The position numbers were made by a program, and so were the translations under genes. A DNA stretch of 64,000 bases from Streptomyces sp. NBC_00234. Lineage in GTDB: Bacteria > Actinomycetota > Actinomycetes > Streptomycetales > Streptomycetaceae. Position 1 is the stretch's first letter. Each line of letters opens with the position of its first letter. Positions 38,358-48,441 of this stretch are shown piece after piece. The notes beneath the pieces were generated by a model, which saw only the letters and a program-made list of their open reading frames with translations, was not told where the DNA came from and searched no databases. The stretch covers positions 3,224,001 to 3,288,000 of the forward strand of contig NZ_CP108101.1 of NCBI RefSeq assembly GCF_036195325.1. Direction: 5' to 3'.

Positions 38358-38849
38358 TCAGGCGGGCGCGGCCAGCTCCGCCCAGACGGTCTTGCCCGGC
38401 TCGTCGGGAGTGCGCATGACACCCCAGTCCAGACAGAGCCGCTGCACGATGAACATGCCGTGACCGCCCGGCCGCCCGGCACGGTGCGGGGTGCGCGGCG
38501 CGGGCTGTCCCGCGCCCCGGTCGACGACCTCGACCCGCAGCACCTTCGGCGTGCAGGCGATACGGAGCTCCTCAGGACCCTCCGCATGCAGGCAGGCATT
38601 GGTGACCAGCTCGGAGACGACCAGCAGCACGTCCTCGGCGGCGGCACGCCGGTCGGCGCCCACGGCCGGGAGCCAGCCCCAGTCGTGCAGTGCCTGCCGG
38701 GCGAAATCACGGGCCATCGGCACAATGCCGCTGGCCTGCCCCAGCGAGAGCGTGCGCCACTGCCGGTCCTCCGGAGCGGCGGAGGCTGCGCCTGCGTCGT
38801 CCGGCTCGCGGCCGAGGCCGCCCGGCGGATGCTGCCGGGTGGTGCTCAT
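38358..38849 (-). CDS. prsI: Anti-sigma factor, HATPase type (PrsI-like)
   Basis: RsbW-like protein of 163 residues with the N box VLLVVSELVTNACLHAEGPE and G-box segment GRPGGHGMFIVQRLCLDWGV. It would bind and inhibit a SigB/F-type sigma factor and phosphorylate its antagonist. The gene lies downstream of arsI on the same strand and near divergent sigI, as for SigI-PrsI-ArsI of S. coelicolor; the names are assigned by this context. It is separated from arsI by about 190 bases. Confidence 0.82.
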   Translation of the reverse strand: MSTTRQHPPGGLGREPDDAGAASAAPEDRQWRTLSLGQASGIVPMARDFARQALHDWGWLPAVGADRRAAAEDVLLVVSELVTNACLHAEGPEELRIACTPKVLRVEVVDRGAGQPAPRTPHRAGRPGGHGMFIVQRLCLDWGVMRTPDEPGKTVWAELAAPA

Positions 38850-39041
38850 CAGCGCTTCACCTCACCGATTCACCGTGTCGCCATCGAACAGATACTGATC
38901 AGATACAGAGTGTGCGAGCCCTCAGGACGCCACCGGGGTGTCTCCTGCCCGGCTGAATCGTGACAACACCCACTTGGTCCACGCGATCGCGTGACGAGTG
39001 CGACACCCGGGGTGCCCGGGGCGTGGATGCGCAGGTCGCGG

Positions 39042-39410
39042 TCAGGATTCGAGAGCGTCTTCGACGGAGTCGTGGACGGTGAAAACCGCCTCGGCCCCGG
39101 TGATCTCGAAAACCCTCGCCACGACGGGCCGCATGCCGGCCAGATGCACGCCGCCACCGGCCGCCTCCGACCTGAGCCGGGCGCCGAGAAGCACGTTCAG
39201 CCCCGTGGAGTCACAGAACTCCAGTCGCGAGCAGTCGACCACCAGGCGCACACGCCCTTGCTCGACCGCACTCTCCAGGGGTTCGCGCAGCAGATCGGCG
39301 GTGTGGTGATCGAGCTCACCCACCGGCGTCACAACCTCGCTGCGCCCCTCGGTCCGGACCTCGACATGAAGCCGACCCCGGTTCGCACTGCCGACCGTCC
39401 CGCGGTCCAT
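39042..39410 (-). CDS. arsI: Anti-anti-sigma factor, STAS domain (ArsI-like)
   Basis: STAS-domain protein of 122 residues. The phosphorylatable serine is in VVDCSRLEFCDSTGLNVLLG (the DSTGL motif). It would bind unphosphorylated to the anti-sigma factor and release SigI. The ATG at 39410 follows GAGGAACGGGC. It is divergent from sigI with a shared 282-base promoter region. Confidence 0.85.
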   Translation of the reverse strand: MDRGTVGSANRGRLHVEVRTEGRSEVVTPVGELDHHTADLLREPLESAVEQGRVRLVVDCSRLEFCDSTGLNVLLGARLRSEAAGGGVHLAGMRPVVARVFEITGAEAVFTVHDSVEDALES

Positions 39411-39564
39411 GCCCGTTCCTCTTCGTCGTCCGTCACCGTCCGCGCGGGTACCTGCGCGGCCGTCTGCGTAGCCGTCGCCGACGTTCGTAAAACAGTACGC
39501 GTTCCGTTCGCCACGCGGTAGCCGAAGACCCGAACAAAGCGGACAAAGCGCTGTATTTGGCGCT

Positions 39565-39590
39565 TGTAAGTCGCAGTAGGAACCGGGTAA
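39565..39590 (+). promoter_or_regulatory. Possible SigB/SigI-type promoter upstream of sigI
   Basis: GTAAG (39566-39570) and GGGTAA (39585-39590) with a 14-base spacer approximate the GTTT-N14-16-GGGTA class, about 100 bases before the sigI ATG. The -35 match is poor. Confidence 0.3.
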
Positions 39591-39692
39591 GGGTAGGGGG
39601 ATACCGATTTTCGTGGCTTTGGAGGCGCCGCTTCACCGCAGGAACACGTATGGGCATCGGCAGCCATATGCCGAGAACGATGGAGGAGAAGC

Positions 39693-40718
39693 ATGTCACC
39701 CCGGCTCGACGAACCGCGTACCCAGAACGCGCCGTCGATATGTCCTCAGGGACCGACCGATTCCGACTCCCCTGCCGCGATCGCCGTACCCGGCCCGCGC
39801 ACCAGCACCACCAGCAGGACCTGCAGGACCCTTACGACCGGCACGAACGAGAGCGCCGACAGAACCGACGTCCCCGCCGCCCAGTACGGCGAGGGGCCGG
39901 AGGAGCTGGACGGCCTGGAGGGACTGCCCGAGATCCCGCCCTACGCGGAAGTGGGCCCCCTGGACGCCAGGGCGCTGTCGAAGACGCTCTTCGCGCGGCT
40001 CGAATCCCTCGAAGAGGGCACCCACGAGTACGCGTACGTGCGCAACACGCTCGTCGAGCTGAACCTGGCCCTCGTCAAGTTCGCCGCCTCACGGTTCCGC
40101 TCCCGCAGCGAACCGATGGAGGACATCATCCAGGTCGGCACCATCGGGCTGATCAAGGCGATCGACCGCTTCGAGCTCAGCCGCGGCGTCGAGTTCCCGA
40201 CCTTCGCGATGCCGACCATCATCGGCGAGATCAAGCGCTTCTTCCGCGACACCAGCTGGTCCGTGCGCGTCCCGCGCCGCCTGCAGGAGCTGCGGCTCGA
40301 CCTGGCCAAGGCGGGCGACGAGCTCTCCCAGAAGCTGGACCGGGCGCCCACCGTGGCCGAGCTCGGCGAGCGCCTCGGCATCACCCACGACGAGGTCGTC
40401 GAGGGCATGGCCGCGAGCAACGCGTACACCGCCAGCTCGCTGGACGCGAAGCCCGAGGAGAACGACCACGAGAGCGCCCTGGCGGACCGGCTCGGCTACG
40501 AGGACAACGGGCTCGAAGGCATCGAGTACGTGGAGTCCCTGAAGCCGCTCATCGCCTCGCTCCCGCTGCGCGACCGCACGATCCTCTCGCTCCGCTTCGT
40601 CTCCAACATGACGCAGTCGGAGATCGGGGAGGAGCTCGGCATCTCGCAGATGCACGTCTCGCGGCTGCTCTCGCGGACGCTGGTCAAGCTCAGGAAGGGC
40701 CTGACCCTGGAGGAATGA
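39693..40718 (+). CDS. sigI: SigB/SigF-family RNA polymerase sigma factor (SigI-like)
   Basis: Alternative sigma factor of 341 residues. A Thr/Ser-rich N-terminal extension of about 80 residues precedes regions 2 to 4: region 2 (LVKFAASRFRSRSEPMEDII, GVEFPTFAMPTIIGEIKRFF), region 3 (KAGDELSQKLDRAPTVAELG) and region 4 HTH (MTQSEIGEELGISQMHVSRL). It would direct stress or developmental transcription, held in check by PrsI and released by ArsI. The ATG at 39693 follows GGAGAAGC. It converges on hutI across a terminator. Confidence 0.9.
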   Translation: MSPRLDEPRTQNAPSICPQGPTDSDSPAAIAVPGPRTSTTSRTCRTLTTGTNESADRTDVPAAQYGEGPEELDGLEGLPEIPPYAEVGPLDARALSKTLFARLESLEEGTHEYAYVRNTLVELNLALVKFAASRFRSRSEPMEDIIQVGTIGLIKAIDRFELSRGVEFPTFAMPTIIGEIKRFFRDTSWSVRVPRRLQELRLDLAKAGDELSQKLDRAPTVAELGERLGITHDEVVEGMAASNAYTASSLDAKPEENDHESALADRLGYEDNGLEGIEYVESLKPLIASLPLRDRTILSLRFVSNMTQSEIGEELGISQMHVSRLLSRTLVKLRKGLTLEE

Positions 40719-40760
40719 CCTGCCGCTCCGGGCGTCGACGGCCCGGCACCGGTGAAGCCT

Positions 40761-40800
40761 TGCGGAAGGACCTGCCCGACAACGGGCGGGTCCTTCCGCA
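40761..40800. terminator. Terminator between sigI and hutI
   Basis: An 18-pair stem with one wobble (TGCGGAAGGACCTGCCCG, ACAA loop) between convergent genes serves both sigI and the hut operon. Confidence 0.85.
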
Positions 40801-40825
40801 TGTGTGACGGGCTGTCACGGCACGG

Positions 40826-41998
40826 TCAGAGCGTGCGCTCTCCGCGCTGCCAGACCGCGCTGACCAGGGGAACTCCCGGCCGGTAGGCGAGGTGGACGTG
40901 GCTCGGGGCGTCCAGGAGGACGAGATCCGCGCGGGCGCCCCGGGCGATGCTGCCGACGTCCGTACGACGCAGCGCGGCGGCGCCGCCCGCGGTGGCCGAC
41001 CAGAGGGCCTCGTCCGGCGTCATGCCCATGTCCCGTACGGCGAGGGCGATGCAGAAGGGCATGGACGAGGTGAAGGACGAGCCCGGGTTGCAGTCCGTGG
41101 AGAGCGCGACGGTGGCGCCCGCGTCGAGGATGCGGCGGGCGTCGGGCCAGGCGGCGCGGGTGGAGAACTCGGCGCCCGGCAGGAGCGTGGCGACCGTGTC
41201 GCCCTGGGCCAGCGCGTCGATGTCGGCGTCGGTCAGGTGCGTGCAGTGGTCGGCCGACGCGGCGTCGAGTTCGACGGCGAGCTGGACGCCGGGGCCGTAG
41301 CTCAGCTGGTTGGCGTGGATGCGCGGGTGCAGGCCCTTGGCGCGGCCCGCGGTGAGGATGGCGCGGGCCTGGTCGCCGTCGAAGGCGCCCTTCTCGCAGA
41401 AGACGTCGATCCAGCGGGCGTACGGGGCGCAGGCGTCCAGCATCGGCCCGGTGACCAGGTCGACGTAGCCGGCCGGGTCGTCGGCGTAGTCGGGCGGTAC
41501 GACGTGGGCGCCGAGGTAGGTGACCTCCTCGGTGTGGTCGGCGGCGATGCGCAGGGCGCGGGCCTCGTCCTCGACGGTGAGGCCGTAGCCGGACTTGGTC
41601 TCGAAGGTGGTGGTGCCCTGGCGCGCCGCCTCGGCGAGATAGCGCGCGACGTTGGCGGCGAGCTCGTCGTCGGAGGCGGCGCGGGTGGCGGCGACGGTCG
41701 TCCTGATGCCGCCCGCGGAGTAGGCCAGGCCGGACATCCGGGCGTTGAACTCCTGCGTGCGGTCACCCGCGAAGAGCAGATGGGAGTGGGAGTCCACGAA
41801 GCCGGGGATCATGGCCCGGCCGCCCGCGTCGACGGCGTTGTCAGTGGCCGGTGCTTTGCTTGATTCACCGGTCCAGACGACGCGGTCGCCCTCGATGACG
41901 ACGGCCGCGTCCCGGATCAGGCCCAGGGGGGTTCCGTCTCCGAGGGAGGGGTCGTTGGTGACCAGGCCGGCGATGTTGGTGATGGCGGTCGTCGTCAT
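40826..41998 (-). CDS. hutI: Imidazolonepropionase
   Basis: Amidohydrolase of 390 residues that opens the imidazolone ring of the urocanate product to N-formimino-L-glutamate. Metal motif [17 protein letters not shown] and substrate motif [10 protein letters not shown] are present, with [17 protein letters not shown] completing the site. It is the last gene of the hut operon, 44 bases after hutF. Confidence 0.96.
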   Translation of the reverse strand: MTTTAITNIAGLVTNDPSLGDGTPLGLIRDAAVVIEGDRVVWTGESSKAPATDNAVDAGGRAMIPGFVDSHSHLLFAGDRTQEFNARMSGLAYSAGGIRTTVAATRAASDDELAANVARYLAEAARQGTTTFETKSGYGLTVEDEARALRIAADHTEEVTYLGAHVVPPDYADDPAGYVDLVTGPMLDACAPYARWIDVFCEKGAFDGDQARAILTAGRAKGLHPRIHANQLSYGPGVQLAVELDAASADHCTHLTDADIDALAQGDTVATLLPGAEFSTRAAWPDARRILDAGATVALSTDCNPGSSFTSSMPFCIALAVRDMGMTPDEALWSATAGGAAALRRTDVGSIARGARADLVLLDAPSHVHLAYRPGVPLVSAVWQRGERTL

Positions 41999-42042
41999 GG
42001 GGAGGCTGTTTCTCCTTGCGCGAGGGGCCGGGGGGTCCGGGA

Positions 42043-43467
42043 TCAGCCGTGCAGTGCGGCGATGGCCGAGGCGAGTGCCGTGGATACGTCCGGGATCCGG
42101 GTGTGGTGACCGTCCCGGACGATGTGACGGCCTGCCACGACCGTGTGCCGCACATCAGCGGCGGAGGCGGCGAATACGACGGCTTCGGCAGCCAGCCGGG
42201 GCACCGGTCCCGCTGTTCTGACGGAGTCCAGGGCGACGGTGGCCAGGTCGGCGGGCGCGCCGGGTTCGATGACGCCCGCGTCGGGGCGGCCGAGTGCGGC
42301 GTGCCCGTCGGCGGAGGCCGCCCGGAGCAGGGCCGCAGCCGTCCAGTGGCCCCGGATGTGGGTGCGCAGCCGCTCGTTCAGCTCCATCGCGCGGGCCTCT
42401 TCGAAGAGGTCGATCACGGCGTGGCTGTCGCTGCCCAGCGAGAGCGGGGAACCCGCGCGCTGAAGGGCGACCGCGGGTCCGATGCCGTCGGCGAGGTCGC
42501 GTTCGGTGGTGGGACACATGCAGGTGCCGGTGACCGAGGAGCCCAGCAGCTCGATGTCCTCGGCCGTGAGGTGCGTGTTGTGGATGCCCGTGGTGCGGGG
42601 GCCGAGCACCCCGTGGTCGGCGAGGAGCCGGGTGGGGGTGCGTCCGTGGGCGGCGAGGCACGCCTCGTTCTCCGCGATCTGCTCGGAGAGGTGGACATGG
42701 AGCGGAGCGTCCCGCTCCGCGGCCCACTGGGCGACGGTGGCGAGCTGCCCGGCCGGCACGGCCCGTACGGAGTGGATGGCCGCGCCGATCAGCGCGTGGT
42801 CGTCGCCCTTGAGGAGCGAGGCACGCTCGGCCCAGGCGTCGGCGGTGGTGTCGGAGAAGCGGAGCTGGTGGTGGCCGGGCTTCTCGCCGAATCCGGCGGC
42901 GAGGTAGGCGGTGTCCAGCAGGGTGATGCGGATTCCGGCCTCGGCCGCGGCGGCGACGAGCGCTTCGCCCATCGCGTTCGGGTTGGCGTAGGGAGTGCCG
43001 CCGGGCGCGTGGTGCAGATAGTGGAATTCGCCGACCGAGGTGATCCCGGCGAGGGCCATTTCGGCGTACGTCGCGCGGGCCAGGTCGTAGTAGGTGTCGG
43101 GGGTGAGCCGGGAGGCCGTCCGGTACATCAGCTCGCGCCAGGTCCAGAAGGTGCCCGAGCCCACCTGGACGCCGCCGCGCAGGGCCCGGTGGAAGGCGTG
43201 CGAGTGGGTGTTGGCCAGCCCGGGCAGCGTCAGTCCGCGCAGCACCGTGGCGCCGGGCGGGGGTGTCCCGACGCCGGTGCGTACACCGGCGATCCGCCCG
43301 CCGGCCACGTCCAGGGTGACGCCCGGCTCGACGTGGTTGCCGAGCCAGGCGTGGGAGAGCCAGTAGGTGACGGAGGCGGGGTCGCCGCCCGCCCCCGCCG
43401 GGGCGGAGGCGGCTGCTTCCGTCCCGGTCGGCGGATCGGCCGGGGTCGGCTCGGTCGTCAGCGGCAC
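42043..43467 (-). CDS. hutF: Formimidoylglutamate deiminase
   Basis: HutF of 474 residues, which converts N-formimino-glutamate to N-formyl-glutamate and ammonia. Metal motif [30 protein letters not shown] and [20 protein letters not shown] are typical. The GTG at 43467 overlaps the upstream gene by ten bases; the first 35 residues are Pro/Ala-rich and a later start (near [10 protein letters not shown]) is possible. Its presence shows the five-step Hut pathway rather than the HutG-only route. Confidence 0.93.
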   Translation of the reverse strand: MPLTTEPTPADPPTGTEAAASAPAGAGGDPASVTYWLSHAWLGNHVEPGVTLDVAGGRIAGVRTGVGTPPPGATVLRGLTLPGLANTHSHAFHRALRGGVQVGSGTFWTWRELMYRTASRLTPDTYYDLARATYAEMALAGITSVGEFHYLHHAPGGTPYANPNAMGEALVAAAAEAGIRITLLDTAYLAAGFGEKPGHHQLRFSDTTADAWAERASLLKGDDHALIGAAIHSVRAVPAGQLATVAQWAAERDAPLHVHLSEQIAENEACLAAHGRTPTRLLADHGVLGPRTTGIHNTHLTAEDIELLGSSVTGTCMCPTTERDLADGIGPAVALQRAGSPLSLGSDSHAVIDLFEEARAMELNERLRTHIRGHWTAAALLRAASADGHAALGRPDAGVIEPGAPADLATVALDSVRTAGPVPRLAAEAVVFAASAADVRHTVVAGRHIVRDGHHTRIPDVSTALASAIAALHG

Positions 43468-44693
43468 GCGAGGCCCTCCAGTACGTCGGCGAGTGCGATC
43501 ACACCGGCCACGCAGTCGTCCTCGGCGGCGAATTCGGCCGGCGAGTGCGAGATCCCGGTCGGATTGCGGACGAACAGCATGGCGGTAGGCACCGAAGCGG
43601 ACAAAATACCCGCATCGTGCCCGGCTCCGGTACCGAGGACGGGCAGGGCGCGGTCCGTGTCGTGGGACGGCCGCCCGGTGAGGATCTTGGCGATCTCGTC
43701 CCGCAGGGCGTGCTCGAACTCCACCACCGGGGTGACGGATTCCCGTACGACGTCGAGATCGATGCCGTGCCGTTCCGCCTGCTCGCGGGCGGCGCGCTCG
43801 ATGCCGGTGACGACGGTGTCCAGGGTGGCCTGGTCGGCGGCGCGGGAATCGAGCCAGCCGCGCACGAGGGAGGGGATCGCGTTGACCCCGTTCGGCTCGA
43901 CCGAGATCTTCCCGAACGTGGCCAGAGCGCCCGCGAGCTCCGCCTCCCGACGGGCGGCGAGCACGGTCTCGGCGTACGTGAGCATCGGGTCGCGCCGGTC
44001 GGCGAGCCGGGTGGTGCCCGCGTGGTTGGCCTCCCCGCGGAAGTCGAACCGCCAGCGCCCGTGCGGCCAGATCGCGGAGGCGATGCCGACCGGGTCGCCG
44101 GTGAGGTCGAGGGCGCGCCCCTGCTCCACATGGAGCTCGACGAACGCGCCGATACGGGCGAGCCGTTCGGGGTCCGGGCCGATGGCGTCGGGGTCGTACC
44201 CGGCGGCCTCCATGGCCTGCGGCAGGCTCACGCCGTCACCGTCGCGGAGCCGGTGGGCGTTCTCGACACTCAGCTGCCCGGCGGTGAGCCGGGAGCCGAC
44301 GCAGGCGAGCCCGAAGCGGGCCCCCTCCTCGTCACCGAAGTTGGTGATGGCCAGAGGCTTGGCGAACTCCACTCCCCTGCGGCGGAGTTCGTCGAGCGCG
44401 GCGAAGGAGGAGACCACACCGAGGGGGCCGTCGAAGGCGCCGCCGTCCGGCACGGAGTCGAGATGCGAGCCGGTGACGACGGCGTCCCCCGCGAGGGGGT
44501 CACCGAGCCAGGCCCACTGGTTGCCGTTGCGGTCCACCTCGCAGTCGAGGCCGCGGGCCTCGGCCTGCATCCGGAACCAGAGGCGGCAGTCGGCGTCGGC
44601 CCCGGTCCAGGCGTAGCGGCGGTAGCCGCCGGACTCGGCGTTGCGGCCGATGTTCCGCAACGACGCCCACATCGCGTGGAAGGTGGGGCTCAC
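43458..44693 (-). CDS. M20-family amidohydrolase in hut operon (allantoate amidohydrolase-like)
   Basis: Metal-dependent amidohydrolase of 411 residues. Metal motif [41 protein letters not shown] and [11 protein letters not shown] define the allantoate/N-carbamoyl-amino-acid hydrolase group. In this operon the expected last step is N-formylglutamate to glutamate plus formate; no HutG-type deformylase is present, so this enzyme is the candidate, as inference. GTG at 44693 overlaps the hutU stop (GTGA), so expression is coupled. Confidence 0.88.
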   Translation of the reverse strand: MSPTFHAMWASLRNIGRNAESGGYRRYAWTGADADCRLWFRMQAEARGLDCEVDRNGNQWAWLGDPLAGDAVVTGSHLDSVPDGGAFDGPLGVVSSFAALDELRRRGVEFAKPLAITNFGDEEGARFGLACVGSRLTAGQLSVENAHRLRDGDGVSLPQAMEAAGYDPDAIGPDPERLARIGAFVELHVEQGRALDLTGDPVGIASAIWPHGRWRFDFRGEANHAGTTRLADRRDPMLTYAETVLAARREAELAGALATFGKISVEPNGVNAIPSLVRGWLDSRAADQATLDTVVTGIERAAREQAERHGIDLDVVRESVTPVVEFEHALRDEIAKILTGRPSHDTDRALPVLGTGAGHDAGILSASVPTAMLFVRNPTGISHSPAEFAAEDDCVAGVIALADVLEGLACR

Positions 44694-46420
44694 GCGGCGG
44701 TCCCGTCCGTGCCGGACGCGTCGCCCGTGCCGGACGCGGAGCTCGTGCCGGACTCGGCGTCCGGGCCGCCCTCGCGCATCGGGACCCTGACCCCGCGCTC
44801 CGCGGCGACCGACTCCGCGATGTCGTAGCCGGCGTCGACGTGCCGGATGACACCCATGCCCGGGTCGTTGGTGAGCACCCGGCGGATCTTCTCGCCCGCG
44901 AGCTTCGTACCGTCGGCGACGGTGACCTGCCCCGCGTGGATGGAACGGCCCATGCCGACACCGCCGCCGTGGTGGATCGACACCCAGGACGCCCCGGACG
45001 CCACGTTGACCATGGCGTTCAGCAGCGGCCAGTCGGCGATCGCGTCGGAGCCGTCGAGCATGGCTTCGGTCTCGCGGTACGGCGAGGCGACCGAGCCGCA
45101 GTCCAGGTGGTCGCGGCCGATGGCCAGCGGGGCGACCAGTTCGCCACTGGCGACCATGTCGTTGAAGCGCTCGCCGGCCTTGTCGCGCTCACCCTGGCCG
45201 AGCCAGCAGATCCGGGCGGGCAGGCCCTGGAAGTGGACCCGCTCGCCGGCCATCTTGATCCAGCGGTGCAGCGACTCGTTCTCCGGGAAGAGTTCGAGCA
45301 TCGCCTTGTCGGTCTTGTGGATGTCGGACGCCTCACCGGACAGCGCGGCCCAGCGGAAGGGGCCCTTGCCCTCGCAGAAGAGCGGCCGGATGTACGCGGG
45401 CACGAAGCCCGGGAAGTCGAACGCCCTGCTGTATCCGGCGAGTTGCGCCTCGCCACGGATCGAGTTGCCGTAGTCGAACACCTCGGCGCCCGCGTCCATG
45501 AAGCCGACCATCGCCTCGACGTGCGCGGCCATCGACTCCCGGGCCCGCTGGGTGAAGTCGGCGGGCTTCTCGGCGGCCAGCGCGGCCATGTCGTCGAAGT
45601 CGACACCGAGCGGCAGGTAGGCGAGGGGGTCGTGCGCGCTCGTCTGGTCGGTGACGATGTCGACCGGGGCACCTTCGGCGAGCATGCGGGGCAGCAGTTC
45701 CGCCGCGTTGCCGAGCAGGCCGATGGAGAGCGGGCGCCGCGCGTCGCGCGCCTCGACGGCCAGCTGGAGCGCGTGCTCCAGGTTGTCGGCCTTCACGTCC
45801 AGGAAGCGGTGCTCGATCCGGCGCTCGATGGCGCGCGGGTCGCAGTCGATACAGATCGCGACGCCGTCGTTCATGGTCACGGCCAGCGGCTGGGCGCCGC
45901 CCATGCCGCCGAGCCCGGCCGTGAGGGTGATCGTCCCGGCGAGCGTGCCGTTGAACTTCTTCGCGGCGACGGCGGCGAAGGTCTCGTACGTGCCCTGGAG
46001 GATGCCCTGGGTGCCGATGTAGATCCACGACCCGGCGGTCATCTGCCCGTACATGGTCAGACCGAGGGCCTCCAGGCGGCGGAACTCCTCCCAGTTCGCC
46101 CAGTCGCCGACCAGGTTGGAGTTGGCGATCAGGACGCGCGGCGCCCACTCGTGGGTCTGCATGACGCCGACCGGCCGCCCGGACTGGACGAGCATCGTCT
46201 CGTCCTGCTTGAGCGTCTGCAGCGTACGGACCATGGCGTCGAACGAGCGCCAGTCGCGGGCCGCCTTGCCCGTGCCGCCGTAGACGACGAGCTTGTCGGG
46301 GTGCTCGGCGACCTCGGGGTCGAGGTTGTTCTGCAGCATGCGGAGGGCGGCTTCCTGCTGCCATCCCAGGGCGCTCAGTTCGGTACCGCGCGGTGCCCGT
46401 ACGGGGCGGGGTCCTGACAT
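44690..46420 (-). CDS. hutU: Urocanate hydratase
   Basis: NAD-containing hydratase of 576 residues that turns urocanate into imidazolonepropionate. It has [51 protein letters not shown] (NAD site), [13 protein letters not shown] with the active-site Cys, and [17 protein letters not shown]. The C-terminal 30 residues are Ser/Gly/Asp-rich and unique. It is the first gene of the hut operon, with GAGGAGG before the ATG. hutH, the histidase, is not in this window. Confidence 0.97.
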   Translation of the reverse strand: MSGPRPVRAPRGTELSALGWQQEAALRMLQNNLDPEVAEHPDKLVVYGGTGKAARDWRSFDAMVRTLQTLKQDETMLVQSGRPVGVMQTHEWAPRVLIANSNLVGDWANWEEFRRLEALGLTMYGQMTAGSWIYIGTQGILQGTYETFAAVAAKKFNGTLAGTITLTAGLGGMGGAQPLAVTMNDGVAICIDCDPRAIERRIEHRFLDVKADNLEHALQLAVEARDARRPLSIGLLGNAAELLPRMLAEGAPVDIVTDQTSAHDPLAYLPLGVDFDDMAALAAEKPADFTQRARESMAAHVEAMVGFMDAGAEVFDYGNSIRGEAQLAGYSRAFDFPGFVPAYIRPLFCEGKGPFRWAALSGEASDIHKTDKAMLELFPENESLHRWIKMAGERVHFQGLPARICWLGQGERDKAGERFNDMVASGELVAPLAIGRDHLDCGSVASPYRETEAMLDGSDAIADWPLLNAMVNVASGASWVSIHHGGGVGMGRSIHAGQVTVADGTKLAGEKIRRVLTNDPGMGVIRHVDAGYDIAESVAAERGVRVPMREGGPDAESGTSSASGTGDASGTDGTAA

Positions 46421-46440
46421 GGCAATGCCTCCTCGCGAAC

Positions 46441-46457
46441 GTGAATCTTCTATTCAC
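46441..46457. promoter_or_regulatory. hut operator GTGAAT-N5-ATTCAC
   Basis: A perfect 6-bp inverted repeat with a 5-base spacer lies just downstream of the hutU -10 element, over the expected start of transcription. It is ideally placed for a repressor. Confidence 0.6.
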
Positions 46458-46486
46458 ATCCTGAAGGTCTGAATACTTGTAGTCAA
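46458..46486 (-). promoter_or_regulatory. hutU promoter
   Basis: On the minus strand TTGACT (46481-46486) and CAGGAT (46458-46463) are separated by exactly 17 bases, a housekeeping-type Streptomyces promoter. Confidence 0.7.
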
Positions 46487-46547
46487 CAGGTGCGGTCCAC
46501 GCCACGCCCGGGCAGACGTGTCTCACCACACTCCCGGGGAGGAATCC

Positions 46548-47906
46548 GTGACCACGACGCGCACACCCGAACCGCCGGCCACCGCGGAAGAACCGCCGCT
46601 GAAACGGGCGATCGGCCCCAGACTGCTGATCCTCTTCGTGATCGGCGACATCCTCGGCACCGGCATCTACGCCACCACCGGCAAGGTCGCGGGCAAGGTC
46701 GGCGGGGCCCTCTGGCTGCCGTTCCTGATCGGGTTCGTCGTCGCGATCCTGACGGCCGCCTCGTACGTGGAGCTGGTCGGCAAGTACCCCAAGGCCGCCG
46801 GGGCCGCGCTCTACACCCAGAAGGCTTTCAAGGTCCCGTTCCTGACCTTCGTGGTCGCCTTCATGGTCATGTGCTCGGGCCTCTCGTCCGCGAGCGCCGC
46901 GGCCCGCGCCTTCAGCGGCGACTACCTCGGCGAGTTCACCACCGCCGTACCGCCCACGCTGGTCGCGATCCTCTTCATCCTGATCCTCGCCGCGATCAAC
47001 CTGCGCGGCGTCGCCGAATCGGTGAAGGCGAACGTCGTCCTGACGATCGTCGAGGTCACCGGCCTGCTGGTGATCCTCTCGATCGGCGCCTACGCCGTCC
47101 TGGCGGGCGACGGCCAGCCGTCGCGGCTGACCGAGTTCGAGGGGAGCGGCACCGGCTTCGCCCTGATGACGGGTGTGCTCGGCGCGACCGCGCTCGGCTT
47201 CTTCGCGTTCGTCGGTTTCGAGGACTCGGTGAACATGGCCGAGGAGACCAAGGACCCGGTCCGCACCTTCCCGCGCGCCATCTTCATCGGCGTCGCCGTG
47301 ACCGGCACGATCTACGTGCTGGTGGCCCTGGTCTCCTCCCTCCTGGTCGACCACCGCACCCTGGAGGGATCGAGCGGCCCGCTCCTGGAGGTGGTGAAGG
47401 CCGGCGGCATCGACTTCCCGCCGAAACTCTTCGCGCTGATCGCCCTGTTCGCGGTCACCAACTCCGCCCTGATCAACATCATGATGGCCTCGCGGCTCTG
47501 CTACGGCATGGCCAACGAACGCATCCTGCCGCCCGCCATGGGCCGGGTCCTCGCGAAGCGCCGCACCCCCTGGGTCGGCATCGTCTTCGTCTCCGTACTC
47601 GCCATCGGTCTCGTCACCACCGGCGAGATCGAGGGGCTCGGCGACACGACGGCCTTCCTCCTGCTCTGCGTCTTCGCGGTGGTCAACATCTCCGTTCTCG
47701 TCCTGCGCAAGGACCGGGTGGACCACCATCATTTCCGTACGCCGACGGCCCTGCCCGTACTCGGAGCGATCACGGCCCTGATCCTGGCCAGCCCGATCGC
47801 CGACCGGGACGCCGACGTCTACATCAGGGCCGGGGTGCTGCTGCTGATCGGGATCGGCCTCTGGGTGGTCAACAAGATGGTGATGACCGCCCGCGGCAGG
47901 ACCTGA
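46548..47906 (+). CDS. APC-superfamily amino acid permease
   Basis: Membrane transporter of 452 residues with about 12 to 14 helices. The first helix carries GDILGTGIYATTGKVAGKVG (the substrate-binding G-x-G region), followed by AASYVELVGKYPKAAGAALY and FFAFVGFEDSVNMAEETKDP, signatures of the amino acid/polyamine family. GTG at 46548 follows GGGGAGGA with good spacing; an upstream GTG at 46518 is weaker. It is divergent from hutU across a 127-base control region, so histidine or urocanate uptake is a fair guess, not shown. Confidence 0.9.
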   Translation: MTTTRTPEPPATAEEPPLKRAIGPRLLILFVIGDILGTGIYATTGKVAGKVGGALWLPFLIGFVVAILTAASYVELVGKYPKAAGAALYTQKAFKVPFLTFVVAFMVMCSGLSSASAAARAFSGDYLGEFTTAVPPTLVAILFILILAAINLRGVAESVKANVVLTIVEVTGLLVILSIGAYAVLAGDGQPSRLTEFEGSGTGFALMTGVLGATALGFFAFVGFEDSVNMAEETKDPVRTFPRAIFIGVAVTGTIYVLVALVSSLLVDHRTLEGSSGPLLEVVKAGGIDFPPKLFALIALFAVTNSALINIMMASRLCYGMANERILPPAMGRVLAKRRTPWVGIVFVSVLAIGLVTTGEIEGLGDTTAFLLLCVFAVVNISVLVLRKDRVDHHHFRTPTALPVLGAITALILASPIADRDADVYIRAGVLLLIGIGLWVVNKMVMTARGRT

Positions 47907-48036
47907 CGCCTCCGGAGACCCTCTCTACACGGTCGTCCGCATGTACCAATGGAAAATGCCAGAACTCCCCCTCGACGCCGCCACGTTGCGTAACCTCTGG
48001 GTCACAGCCGTACGCGACGTCGGGAGGGGAGTCCGC

Positions 48037-48441
48037 GTGCCCGGAATCGACGAGTGCCTGCTCGAAGTCATGAAACTGCCCGGTGCCCGGGGCGCCGCGG
48101 TGGTCGACTGGACGAGCGGCCTCGCCCTCGGTACCGCCGGTGAATCACCCAACGGCGATCACGAGGCCACGGCCGCGGAGACGGCGGAGGTGGCACGGAT
48201 GGCGGCGGAACAGCCCGCGTTCGCGCTCTCGCCGCCCGAAGCGACGGCCGCACAGAGGCCGGGCCCGCCGGTCGAGGACGTCATCATCACCACCCGCGGC
48301 GGCTACCACATACTCCGCTTCGTCGAGACGGCCTTCGACAGCAGCGTCTTCCTGCACCTCTGGCTCGACCGGGCGGACGGCAACCTCGCCCTCGCCCGTC
48401 TGCGGCTCGGCGAGATGGCGGAGCGGCTGGTCCTGGCATGA
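48037..48441 (+). CDS. Roadblock/LC7-like protein (diverged)
   Basis: Soluble protein of 134 residues homologous to the 124-residue protein at 49841-50215: GIDECLLEVMKLPGARGAAV, VDWTSGLALGTAGE, EDVIITTRGGYHILRFVE and VFLHLWLDRADGNLALARLR. This fits the Roadblock/LC7 fold. An Ala/Glu/Pro-rich insert lies at about residues 45-80. GTG at 48037 follows GGGAGGGGA and lines up with the paralogue; the open 5-prime extension to 47941 does not. Its stop overlaps the next start by four bases. Confidence 0.75.
   Translation: MPGIDECLLEVMKLPGARGAAVVDWTSGLALGTAGESPNGDHEATAAETAEVARMAAEQPAFALSPPEATAAQRPGPPVEDVIITTRGGYHILRFVETAFDSSVFLHLWLDRADGNLALARLRLGEMAERLVLA

Noticed and set aside
47941-48036. Upstream extension of the first Roadblock-like gene
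   Set aside because: The paralogue lacks this part and a good ribosome binding site sits directly before GTG 48037.
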